From: an uncultured Oxalobacteraceae bacterium | GTDB taxonomy: Bacteria; Pseudomonadota; Gammaproteobacteria; Burkholderiales; Burkholderiaceae | NCBI GenBank assembly: GCA_946478765.1 | Contig: CAMLDH010000230.1 | Coordinates: forward strand, 1 to 6,359 | Direction of reading: 5' to 3' | DNA: 6,359 bases | The notes under the pieces: model-generated | Database searches by the model: none | The model's input: only the letters and a program-made list of their open reading frames with translations | What the model was told of the DNA's origin: nothing | Position numbers and translations under genes: made by a program | In this document: in pieces, positions 1-5,171 of the stretch | Layout of the letters: each line of letters opens with the position of its first letter | Position numbering within the stretch: the first letter of the stretch is position 1

Positions 1-51
1 CGTGCCCACATTCACGTGCGGTTTGGTCCGCTCAAACTTGCCTTTTGCCAT
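1..51 (-). CDS. tuf: Elongation factor Tu (N-terminal 17 codons; rest outside window)
   Basis: The reverse strand reads MAKGKFERTKPHVNVGT from an ATG at 51-49, the characteristic EF-Tu N-terminus of betaproteobacteria (E. coli has MSKEKFERTKPHVNVGT). EF-Tu is the cytoplasmic GTPase that delivers aminoacyl-tRNA to the ribosome. The P-loop and the rest of the about 396-residue protein lie beyond the window edge. A clear Shine-Dalgarno AGGAG (complement of 58-62) sits 6 nt before the ATG, which fixes the start. The gene is the last visible member of a tRNA-Tyr/Gly/Thr/tuf transcription unit, the arrangement known for tufB in E. coli (thrU-tyrU-glyT-thrT-tufB). Which tuf copy this is cannot be told from 17 codons. 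Confidence 0.96.
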   Translation of the reverse strand, partial: MAKGKFERTKPHVNVGT

Positions 52-79
52 TTTAGACTCCTAACGATTTGATGAGAAT

Positions 80-100
80 GTCCAGGCACGTGCCCGACTG
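80..100 (-). other. Palindrome in the thrT-tuf spacer
   Basis: The 80-nt spacer between tRNA-Thr and tuf contains the perfect 10-bp palindrome GGCACGTGCC (85-94). As RNA the minus-strand transcript can fold CGGGC-ACGU-GCCUG with one G-U pair and slight extension. It could be part of the structured RNA between the tRNA 3' end and the tuf ribosome binding site, for example around processing sites, or simply chance. I found no convincing separate tuf promoter here: a TATACA lies at about 111-116 on the minus strand but has no matching -35 at the right distance. Confidence 0.3.
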
Positions 101-131
101 TCATGCTGTATAGATGAAAACTGCCAAACTT

Positions 132-206
<75 letters not shown>

Positions 207-244
207 TTTTGTTGTCCGTACTTGCGATACGTTCAACTGAAAAC

Positions 245-318
245 TGGAGCGGGTGAAGGGAATCGAACCCTCGTCATAAGCTTGGAAGGCTTCAGCTCTA
301 CCATTGAGCTACACCCGC
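245..318 (-). tRNA. tRNA-Gly (anticodon TCC)
   Basis: The minus-strand cloverleaf has acceptor GCGGGTG/CACCCGC, discriminator T and an encoded CCA. The D arm is GCTC/GAGC, the anticodon loop CTTCCAA gives anticodon TCC (reads GGA and GGG, glycine), and the T arm is GAGGG-TTCGATT-CCCTT. Total length is 74 nt. The top pair of the anticodon stem (27-43) is a G/A mismatch in GAAGC/GCTTA. I recall the same feature in related betaproteobacterial sequences, so I do not read it as decay. It is the middle tRNA of the operon, 51 nt after tRNA-Tyr. Confidence 0.97.
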
Positions 319-369
319 AAGGGCCACTTCAACAACCACACAATTTACCAACTACATTCCCTGAAAACT

Positions 370-455
370 TGGTGGAGGGGGCGGGATTCGAACCTGCGTA
401 CTCGTAAGAGGGCAGATTTACAGTCTGCTGCCATTAACCACTCGGCCACCCCTCC
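370..455 (-). tRNA. tRNA-Tyr (anticodon GTA)
   Basis: This is a class II tRNA of 86 nt on the minus strand. The acceptor is GGAGGGG/CCCCTCC with discriminator A and an encoded CCA. The anticodon stem GCAGA/TCTGC holds the loop CTGTAAA, giving anticodon GTA (tyrosine). A long variable arm (CCTCTTACGAGTAC) and T loop TTCGAAT follow. The T stem reads GCAGG/CCCGC, so its central pair is A/C rather than Watson-Crick; the rest is regular. It is the first gene of the operon, starting about 8 nt after the predicted transcription start. Confidence 0.96.
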
Positions 456-469
456 GTAGGGAACCCCAA

Positions 470-498
470 ACTATATTGGAGTCACTCCCTCTTGTCAA
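470..498 (-). promoter_or_regulatory. Strong sigma-70 promoter of the tRNA-tuf operon
   Basis: On the minus strand a perfect -35 box TTGACA (498-493) is followed after exactly 17 bp by TATAGT (475-470; five of six matches to TATAAT). The sequence after the -10 is G-rich (TTGGGG), as in stringently controlled stable-RNA promoters. The predicted start near 463 is about 8 nt before mature tRNA-Tyr. An A/T-rich AATATTTTAG upstream (about 519-528) could act as an UP element. The box quality and position leave little doubt; control by ppGpp is inference from the family of promoters. Confidence 0.9.
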
Positions 499-661
499 CC
501 ATTCTGTGCATTGGGAAACTAAAATATTGCGGAATCGGGCGCGATCGGCAAGCGCGCGATTTGTCAAAATGCAATAAAGCAATAAAAAAGCGCAATGGAA
601 GCACAGGCACTTCATCAAAAAATCAACTGCCGCCGGCGCAAATCGGCAACGCGGCCTTCGC
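499..661. other. Intergenic region between the tRNA operon promoter and the PuuD-like gene
   Basis: About 160 nt without a supported gene, lying between the tail of the PuuD-like gene and the tRNA operon; both are read leftwards. On the minus strand a GC-rich inverted pair GCCGC/GCGGC just after the stop codon (about 631-657) is followed nine nucleotides later by an A/T-rich TTGATTTTTTG. This may serve as an imperfect terminator, but the hairpin is not directly joined to the U-run. A second TTTTGACA (about 562-569) has no -10 partner. Reading frames crossing the region show no protein-family signal. Confidence 0.4.
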
Positions 662-1642
662 CTAAAACCGCGTTTCCCGTGCCGCCCGCAAGAAATGATC
701 GAGAATCGGCGTGCAATCCAGTAAATCCGGCGTACCGGGACGATGGAATTCCGGATGCCATTGCAATCCGACCACAAAGCGCGCTTTCTGGTACCGAATC
801 GCTTCGATAATATTGTCGCCACCGGACAGTGCTTCAATCGTCAAGTCGCGTCCAAGCTCCTTGACTGCCTGATGGTGGATCGAATTGACCAGAGGTTTGG
901 AGGGCAACTCCAGCATCGCTCCTACCGATGATCCGATCGGAAAATGGATCTCGTGATAATGGCGGTCGTACAAGTCGTTGACGTGTGCAATCGCGCTTGG
1001 CACGTCGACCATAATATCCTGATACAGCGTGCCGCCGAACGCAACATTAATCAATTGGCAACCGCGGCAAATGCCGAGCACCGGTTTGCCGGCCTCGACA
1101 AATTCATGTAATAGCTCAAGCTCATACATGTCGCGCGCCCGGTCACCGCTCCATTCCGGGCGCGTGGCGGCCTCCGAATACGTTTGCGGAGAAACATCCG
1201 CACCGCCCTGTAACACCAGGCCATCAAGATGCTTGGCATAATCCCGCAGCCTGATATTGCTAGAATGCAATAAGCCGTAATTGTTGACGGTTGGAATCAT
1301 GAAGACCATGACATCGCGTGACATCACCCATTGCGCAATCGACTCTTCCAGATATTGCAAAGTCTTGCCGCGCAAGCCCTTGGCGCCGGTTTCAGGATGA
1401 AAAATGCGTGCCGAAACGCCAATTTTCAGCGTGCGTTGCATCAGGCGTCGCCCCACCTGGTCGGAAAATGCGCGACAGCGTGCAACAAGGATTTTCCAGG
1501 TGTGTGTCCATGGCGTATCGCTTGGCACTAAATAGCGCGCCCCCCGTTCCACTGCGTCGATAGGGGGCATCCCCGATGGCGTCGCATCATCACGGGATGT
1601 AGAGGCGGGAGGACTAGCGTTGGGAGGAGGCGTATCTGGCAT
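662..1642 (-). CDS. PuuD-like gamma-glutamyl-gamma-aminobutyrate hydrolase family protein (peptidase C26, class I glutamine amidotransferase fold)
   Basis: The family hydrolyses gamma-glutamyl amides; E. coli PuuD cleaves gamma-glutamyl-GABA to glutamate and GABA in putrescine catabolism, in the cytoplasm. Numbering is from the ATG at 1642. LKIGVSAR at about residue 70 opens the amidotransferase domain; the oxyanion strand is GLVLQGGADVSP. The nucleophile elbow GICRGCQLIN carries the catalytic Cys192, and GLQWHPEFH supplies His296 and Glu298, so the triad is complete. The first about 70 residues are a Pro/Ser/Thr-rich extension absent from the 254-residue E. coli PuuD. The start is uncertain: no codon has a good ribosome site. 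ATG at 1642 (326 aa) fits best with the likely promoter; ATGs at 1684 and 1570 and a frame open to 1783 are alternatives. No puu genes are adjacent, so the substrate is not established and I give no symbol. Confidence 0.88.
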   Translation of the reverse strand: MPDTPPPNASPPASTSRDDATPSGMPPIDAVERGARYLVPSDTPWTHTWKILVARCRAFSDQVGRRLMQRTLKIGVSARIFHPETGAKGLRGKTLQYLEESIAQWVMSRDVMVFMIPTVNNYGLLHSSNIRLRDYAKHLDGLVLQGGADVSPQTYSEAATRPEWSGDRARDMYELELLHEFVEAGKPVLGICRGCQLINVAFGGTLYQDIMVDVPSAIAHVNDLYDRHYHEIHFPIGSSVGAMLELPSKPLVNSIHHQAVKELGRDLTIEALSGGDNIIEAIRYQKARFVVGLQWHPEFHRPGTPDLLDCTPILDHFLRAARETRF

Positions 1643-1696
1643 GTATGCTATCGATGTAATTACGGTTAAGCATCTATAGACCATCGTCAACCCAAT

Positions 1697-1727
1697 ATTA
1701 TCCGTAGAGAATGACAAAGCAATGCAA
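1697..1727 (-). promoter_or_regulatory. Possible promoter of the PuuD-like gene
   Basis: On the minus strand GATAAT (1702-1697; five of six matches to TATAAT) lies about 55 nt before the chosen start codon. The best -35 is only TTGCAT (1727-1722) at a long 19-bp spacing. A start near 1690 would leave a leader of about 48 nt before the ATG at 1642 and would exclude the longer reading frame from 1783. Weak match, low confidence. Confidence 0.25.
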
Positions 1728-1788
1728 TATTCGACCGTGCCGATAATAATCCCGAAAACCAAACACGGTTGAATGAAAAGCAATCAAT

Positions 1789-1815
1789 GTGACCGCTTGC
1801 TTGCGCAAGTAGAAT
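1789..1815 (+). promoter_or_regulatory. Possible promoter of the VOC-kefF-kefC operon
   Basis: TAGAAT (1810-1815) matches TATAAT at five of six positions, and GTGACC (1789-1794) matches TTGACA at four, with a short 15-bp spacer. The predicted start (about 1822) falls exactly at the first base of the structured leader, which supports the assignment. AATAAT at 1819-1824 is an alternative -10. The suboptimal -35 and spacer suggest a promoter that needs an activator or is otherwise regulated. Confidence 0.35.
1800..1809. promoter_or_regulatory. Perfect palindrome in the promoter spacer (candidate operator)
   Basis: CTTGCGCAAG is a perfect 10-bp inverted repeat filling most of the spacer between the proposed -35 and -10 of the VOC-kefFC operon and abutting the -10. 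This is where a dimeric repressor, or a spacer-distorting activator, would bind. No regulator gene is in the window, and the site could also serve the divergent gene. I cannot name the factor. Confidence 0.35.
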
Positions 1816-1822
1816 TTGAATA

Positions 1823-1855
1823 ATGGAGAATAGAGAGAGACGCACCCGCATCTGA
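1823..1855 (+). other. Possible 10-codon leader peptide (MENRERRTRI)
   Basis: An ATG at 1823 opens a ten-codon frame ending at TGA (1853-1855). Four of its ten residues are arginine (codons AGA, AGA, CGC, CGC). The stop codon is the first three bases of the loop of hairpin H1 (1846-1865). There is no Shine-Dalgarno sequence, so it would have to be translated as a leaderless or nearly leaderless start from the predicted transcription start at about 1822. It may be chance; listed because of its placement within the alternative hairpins. Confidence 0.2.
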
Positions 1856-1888
1856 ACCGGTGCGGCCTACCCGCTGCACCATTCTCCA
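1824..1888 (+). promoter_or_regulatory. Structured 5' leader with mutually exclusive hairpins (candidate attenuator/riboswitch)
   Basis: A perfect 8-bp outer helix P1 pairs TGGAGAAT (1824-1831) with ATTCTCCA (1881-1888). Inside it two hairpins compete. H1 pairs CCGCATC (1846-1852) with GGTGCGG (1859-1865), seven pairs with one G-U, loop TGAACC. H2 pairs GGTGCGGC (1859-1866) with GCTGCACC (1873-1880), eight pairs with one G-U, loop CTACCC, and would stack directly on P1. Both use 1859-1865, so only one can form at a time. The Shine-Dalgarno of the VOC gene (GAAGGA, 1897-1902) lies just 8 nt past P1. There is no U-run, so translational control is more likely than termination. I do not recognise a known riboswitch family; the pairing is seen in the sequence, the function is inferred. 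Confidence 0.5.
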
Positions 1889-1910
1889 AAGCAACTGAAG
1901 GAAATATCGT

Positions 1911-2309
1911 ATGGAACCCCGCCTCAGCTTTGTCACACTTGGCGTGTCGGATCTGGAACGCGCAGTCCGTTTTTATGCAGATGTGCTTAAACTGCCGCGC
2001 ATCGATACGCCGCCCGAAGTCGCCTTCTTCGAACTCGGCAAGACCTGGTTGTCGCTCTACCCGCGCCATCTGCTGGCGGCAGATGCCGGCATCCCTGCCG
2101 AAGGTTCGGGCTTTGCCGGCTTTACTCTGGCACATAACGTGCGCTCGCCGGCGGAAGCGGATCAGTTGTTGGCCGACATCGCTGCCGCGGGCGGAACAAT
2201 CGTGAAGCCGGCCAAGACTGCGGACTGGGGCGGATATTCAGGCTACTTTGCCGACCCCGACGGGTATCTGTGGGAAGTGGCGTGGAATCCGCACTTCCCG
2301 CATGTATAA
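1911..2309 (+). CDS. VOC superfamily (glyoxalase/bleomycin-resistance/dioxygenase fold) protein
   Basis: The 132-residue protein has the paired beta-alpha-beta-beta-beta layout of a vicinal-oxygen-chelate protein. It opens with LSFVTLGVSDLERAVRFYADVL (residues 5-26) and closes with the typical GYFADPDGYLWEVAWNP (111-127). Members are cytoplasmic enzymes or binding proteins for aldehydes, antibiotics or aromatics. Aligned by eye to E. coli GloA, only Glu122 of the four metal ligands is present; the other sites are Phe7, about Ser48 and Gly70. It is therefore unlikely to be a classical Ni/Zn glyoxalase I, and its substrate is unknown. GAAGGA 8 nt before the ATG sets the start. It is the first gene of an operon, with kefF beginning 9 nt after its stop, so a role in handling electrophiles is plausible by context. 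Confidence 0.92.
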   Translation: MEPRLSFVTLGVSDLERAVRFYADVLKLPRIDTPPEVAFFELGKTWLSLYPRHLLAADAGIPAEGSGFAGFTLAHNVRSPAEADQLLADIAAAGGTIVKPAKTADWGGYSGYFADPDGYLWEVAWNPHFPHV

Positions 2310-2318
2310 CGAGCGTCG

Positions 2319-2909
2319 ATGATGAGCGTCTCGCCTCGCATTCTGATTCTCTACGCGCACGCCGCACCGCACCGCTCGCGCGTCAACCGCCTGTTGGCGG
2401 ATGCCGCGCGCACGCTGCCGCATGTGCACGTACATGACTTGTACGAAACCTACCCGGATTTCCACATCGATGTCGCGCATGAACAAGCGCTGCTGACTGA
2501 CGCCGATCTGGTGGTGTTCCAGCATCCGATCCAGTGGTACGGCACGCCTGCATTGCTCAAAGAATGGTTCGACGTGGTGCTGGAGCACGGTTGGGCTTAC
2601 GGCAGCGGCGGCGTCGCGCTGCAGAACAAGGGTTACTGGCTGGTCGCGACCACTGGCGGCAGCCACGAGTCGTATCAGGAAAGTGGGCACCACCAGCGGC
2701 CGTTCTCCGCTTTTTTGCCGCCGTTCGAGCAGACCGCGCGCTTGTGCGGCATGCATTGGCTACCGCCGCATATTTTGCACGGCGCGCATCAAACCGATGA
2801 TGCATCGGTGGCAGCGCATGTCGCACGCTACCGGGAAAGGCTGGCCAGCTATCCGCATTGGCCCGAGCTGGCCGCCCCGGGCGCGCACAGGGATTTGCAT
2901 GGAACATAA
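2319..2909 (+). CDS. kefF: KefF-like glutathione-regulated potassium-efflux ancillary flavoprotein (NAD(P)H:quinone oxidoreductase)
   Basis: KefF is a cytoplasmic FMN-dependent quinone reductase that binds KefC and is needed for its full activity. The 196-residue product shows the flavodoxin-like fold: strand RILILYAHAAPHRSRVN (7-23) at the flavin-phosphate loop, YPDFHIDVAHEQ (45-56), QHPIQWYGTPALLKEWFD (68-85), HGWAYGSGG (90-98) and TTGG (111-114). All have close counterparts in E. coli KefF (for example WQHPMQWYSIPPLLKLW, recalled from knowledge of the family). It is about 20 residues longer than the E. coli protein, mostly at the C-terminus. Two ATGs occur in tandem (2319 and 2322) with only a weak upstream ribosome site, which suggests coupling to the VOC gene that ends 9 nt earlier. 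The 3' end overlaps kefC by 11 nt, echoing the overlap in enterobacteria. Confidence 0.94.
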   Translation: MMSVSPRILILYAHAAPHRSRVNRLLADAARTLPHVHVHDLYETYPDFHIDVAHEQALLTDADLVVFQHPIQWYGTPALLKEWFDVVLEHGWAYGSGGVALQNKGYWLVATTGGSHESYQESGHHQRPFSAFLPPFEQTARLCGMHWLPPHILHGAHQTDDASVAAHVARYRERLASYPHWPELAAPGAHRDLHGT

Positions 2910-4701
2910 CCTGCTGCAGAATGCATTGATTTATCTGGTGGCCGCGGTGCTCGCAGTGCCGATTGCCAAGCGCCTCGGCCTGGGCGCGATATTGGGCTAC
3001 TTATTGGCCGGCATCGCGATCGGGCCGTGGGGCTTGCGCCTGATTACGCAGGTCGAAGACATCCTGCATTTCTCCGAATTCGGCGTGGTATTGCTGCTGT
3101 TCTTGATTGGACTGGAACTCGATTCGAAACGGCTGTGGTCAATGCGCAGGCCGATTTTCGGATGGGGCGGCGCGCAGGTCGGCGCGTGCACTGCCGCCCT
3201 CTGCGCACTCGGGCTGGCCATCGGCGTGGACTGGAAGACTGCGCTGATCGCGGCGCTCGGTCTGTCGCTGTCGTCGACCGCGATCGCATTGGCGACGCTG
3301 GAAGAACGCAACTTGATGGCGACACCCGCCGGTTCGGCCGGCTTCGCCATTTTGTTGTTTCAGGATATCGCGGCGATCCCGATGATTGCGCTGATTCCGC
3401 TGCTCGGGGTCGCGGCCGCGCACGGCAGCGGTCAGGGCTGGCTGGGCGCCGTCAAGGTGGCCGGCGTGATCGCGGCCTTGATCGCCGGCGGCCGCTACCT
3501 GATGCGGCCGGCTTTGCGCATCATCGCGAAAACCGGCATGCGCGAGATATTCACCGCGTTCGCATTGCTGCTGGTGATCGCGATTGCGCTGCTGATGCAA
3601 TGGGTCGATATGTCGATGGCGCTCGGCACCTTCCTGGCCGGCGTGCTGCTGGCGGAATCCGAATACCGGCATGCGCTGGAAGCCGACCTGGAACCGTTCA
3701 AGGGTCTGCTGCTCGGCCTGTTCTTTATTGCGGTCGGCATGTCGGTCGACTTCGGCGTGCTCCTGGCGCAGCCGGTGTTGATTTTAGGCTTGGTGGCGTC
3801 CTTCCTGGCGATCAAGATCGGTGTGCTGTATGCATTGAGCAAGCGATTTTCGATTGCGCGCGGGCAGCAGGCGCTGTTCGCATTTCTGCTGTCGCAGGGC
3901 GGCGAATTCGCCTTCGTCGTGTTCGGCGCCGCTGCCGCCGCGCGTGTATTTACACCGGAAATTTCATCGCTACTGGTCGTCGTCGTCGCGCTGTCGATGA
4001 TAGCCACGCCGCTGCTGCTCGTGGTGTACGACAAGGTGATCGCGCCGCGCCTGCGAAACCTGGAGCGGCGTCCGGACGACAGGATCGACGCGCAGGACAA
4101 CCCGGTCATCATTGCCGGCTTCGGCCGCTTCGGCCAGATTATCGGCCGCCTCCTGTACGCCAACCGCATCGGCGTAACCGTGCTGGATCATGACCCGGAC
4201 CAGATCGACTTGCTGCGCAAGTTCGGCTTCAAGGTATTCTATGGCGACGCCACCCGCATCGACTTGCTGCATGCCGCCGGCGCTGCAAAAGCGCGGGCAT
4301 TGGTGGTTGCGGTGGATGATGTGGAAGACTGCCTGGAACTGGTCGATGCAGTCCGGCGCGATTTTCCCGATTTGCCGATCCTGGCGCGTGCACGCAATGT
4401 CACGCATTACTATCAATTGATGGATCGCGGCGTCACCATGATTGAACGCGAGACTTTCGAATCGGCGCTGCGGCTGGGACGTCAGACGTTGCAGCAACTT
4501 GGATTTGGCGCGTACCGCGCGCGCCAGGCCGCAATGAAATTCCGCACCCACAATATCAAACTGCTGCATGCGGTTTATCCTTATTACAAGGACCAGCAGC
4601 AAATGGTATCGATGGCCAAGCAGGGGCGCGACGAACTGGAAGCAATGTTCGCGCGCGACGCCGAAACATTGAGCGCCGAACATCAGAGCGGCTGGGACTA
4701 G
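2899..4701 (+). CDS. kefC: Glutathione-gated potassium efflux antiporter KefC
   Basis: This is an inner-membrane K+/H+ antiporter of the CPA2 family, held shut by glutathione and opened by glutathione adducts; the resulting acidification protects against electrophiles such as methylglyoxal. The 600-residue protein has about 370 residues of hydrophobic helices, starting NALIYLVAAVLAVPIAKRLG and including FLIGLELDSKRLW. The regulatory loop HALEADLEPF (258-267) matches E. coli HALESDIEPF. A cytosolic KTN/RCK nucleotide-binding domain follows, with VIIAGFGRFGQ (Gly407, Gly409, Gly412) and the acidic ribose-binding end LDHDPDQ (Asp430). ATG 2899 is chosen because it aligns with the KefC N-terminus and has AGGGA 5 nt upstream. 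The frame is open upstream to 2683, but that part only mirrors kefF in another frame. KefB is the alternative paralogue; similarity along the chain and a KefF neighbour favour KefC. Confidence 0.96.
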   Translation: MEHNLLQNALIYLVAAVLAVPIAKRLGLGAILGYLLAGIAIGPWGLRLITQVEDILHFSEFGVVLLLFLIGLELDSKRLWSMRRPIFGWGGAQVGACTAALCALGLAIGVDWKTALIAALGLSLSSTAIALATLEERNLMATPAGSAGFAILLFQDIAAIPMIALIPLLGVAAAHGSGQGWLGAVKVAGVIAALIAGGRYLMRPALRIIAKTGMREIFTAFALLLVIAIALLMQWVDMSMALGTFLAGVLLAESEYRHALEADLEPFKGLLLGLFFIAVGMSVDFGVLLAQPVLILGLVASFLAIKIGVLYALSKRFSIARGQQALFAFLLSQGGEFAFVVFGAAAAARVFTPEISSLLVVVVALSMIATPLLLVVYDKVIAPRLRNLERRPDDRIDAQDNPVIIAGFGRFGQIIGRLLYANRIGVTVLDHDPDQIDLLRKFGFKVFYGDATRIDLLHAAGAAKARALVVAVDDVEDCLELVDAVRRDFPDLPILARARNVTHYYQLMDRGVTMIERETFESALRLGRQTLQQLGFGAYRARQAAMKFRTHNIKLLHAVYPYYKDQQQMVSMAKQGRDELEAMFARDAETLSAEHQSGWD

Positions 4702-4754
4702 GTGATGCACGCACTATTTCAATAACGAACGATTTTTTTAAGGTACTCCTATTC

Positions 4755-5114
4755 ATGATCACGCTTTACCATAACCCGCGCTGCTCCAAGTCACGTGAAG
4801 CATTGGCGCTGGTCGAGCACTTCTCGACGACTAAAGGCGTAACGCTCGATGTCGTCGACTATCAAAAGACACCGCTGACACTGGCGCAACTCACCGTGCT
4901 GCACCGGCAATTGGGGGGCGCGGTGCGCGAGATGGTGCGCGACAATGAAGAAGAATATGCGGCGCTGAATCTGATGCAGGCCGATGATGCGATGCTGCTG
5001 CAAGCGCTTACCGCGCATCCGAAACTGCTGCAGCGCCCGATCGTCGTCCGTGGCGAACGCGCCGTGATCGGGCGTCCTCCGGAACGCATCCATGCATTGC
5101 TGCAGGTGGCATGA
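4755..5114 (+). CDS. ArsC/YfgD-type thioredoxin-fold reductase (arsenate reductase family)
   Basis: The 119-residue protein matches the glutaredoxin-linked ArsC family in full length. HNPRCSKSR (6-14) holds the active-site Cys10. Arg94 in RPIVV and Arg107 in IGRPPE correspond to the anion-binding arginines 94 and 107 of plasmid R773 ArsC, and Arg58 is near the third (R60). The wording HNPRCSKSRE...IGRPPE is closer to chromosomal YfgD than to operon-borne ArsC, so arsenate reduction is possible but unproven. No arsR, arsB or acr3 gene is adjacent. It begins 53 nt after kefC, behind a T7 run (4733-4739) with no hairpin, so read-through from the kef operon is likely. The ribosome site TTAAGG is rather distant (11 nt) from the ATG. 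Confidence 0.9.
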   Translation: MITLYHNPRCSKSREALALVEHFSTTKGVTLDVVDYQKTPLTLAQLTVLHRQLGGAVREMVRDNEEEYAALNLMQADDAMLLQALTAHPKLLQRPIVVRGERAVIGRPPERIHALLQVA

Positions 5115-5143
5115 CCATCAGGGCTCTCACGCAGAATGTTGAA

Positions 5144-5171
5144 CAGGGCCATCTCCACTGGAGAGGCCCTG
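5144..5171. terminator. Strong hairpin between convergent genes (probable bidirectional terminator or 3'-end stabiliser)
   Basis: CAGGGCC (5144-5150) pairs with GGCCCTG (5165-5171). Inside it TCTCC (5152-5156) pairs with GGAGA (5160-5164) around the triloop ACT, with A5151 bulged: twelve pairs in all. It starts 30 nt after the arsC-like stop codon and lies between two convergent genes. Neither side has a proper U-run (CTCTGGGG rightwards, TTCAACATT leftwards), so it is not a textbook intrinsic terminator. Confidence 0.5.

Noticed and set aside
418..837. A 139-codon minus-strand frame crossing the tRNA-Tyr gene, the promoter and the end of the PuuD-like gene
   Set aside because: It overlaps a tRNA and a strong promoter and has no recognisable protein signal.
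1841..1880. TPP-riboswitch-like words (ACCCG, CTGAACC)
   Set aside because: The order and spacing of the conserved TPP core (CUGAGA and the GAACCUGAUC region) are absent and the operon has no thiamine gene.
1824..1888. A tRNA or decayed tRNA: 7-bp acceptor-like GGAGAAT/ATTCTCC and, on the minus strand, TTCAGAT resembling a T or anticodon loop
   Set aside because: Only 65 nt. No arrangement gives D, anticodon and T arms together on either strand, the T-loop consensus lacks a paired stem, and no CCA follows. A structured leader explains it better.
2683..2898. A 72-residue N-terminal extension of KefC (frame open from 2683)
   Set aside because: The residues are a frame-shifted reading of kefF. 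KefC homology begins at MEHNLLQNALIYL (ATG 2899), which has its own ribosome site.
3027..4193. A long plus-strand frame (388 codons) and minus-strand frames of 117-246 codons across kefC
   Set aside because: They are Arg/Ala/Pro-rich readings typical of GC-rich shadow frames, with no family motif, and lie wholly over a well-conserved gene.
4702..4754. A terminator after kefC at the T7 run (4733-4739)
   Set aside because: No inverted repeat precedes the T run, so there is no intrinsic terminator structure.
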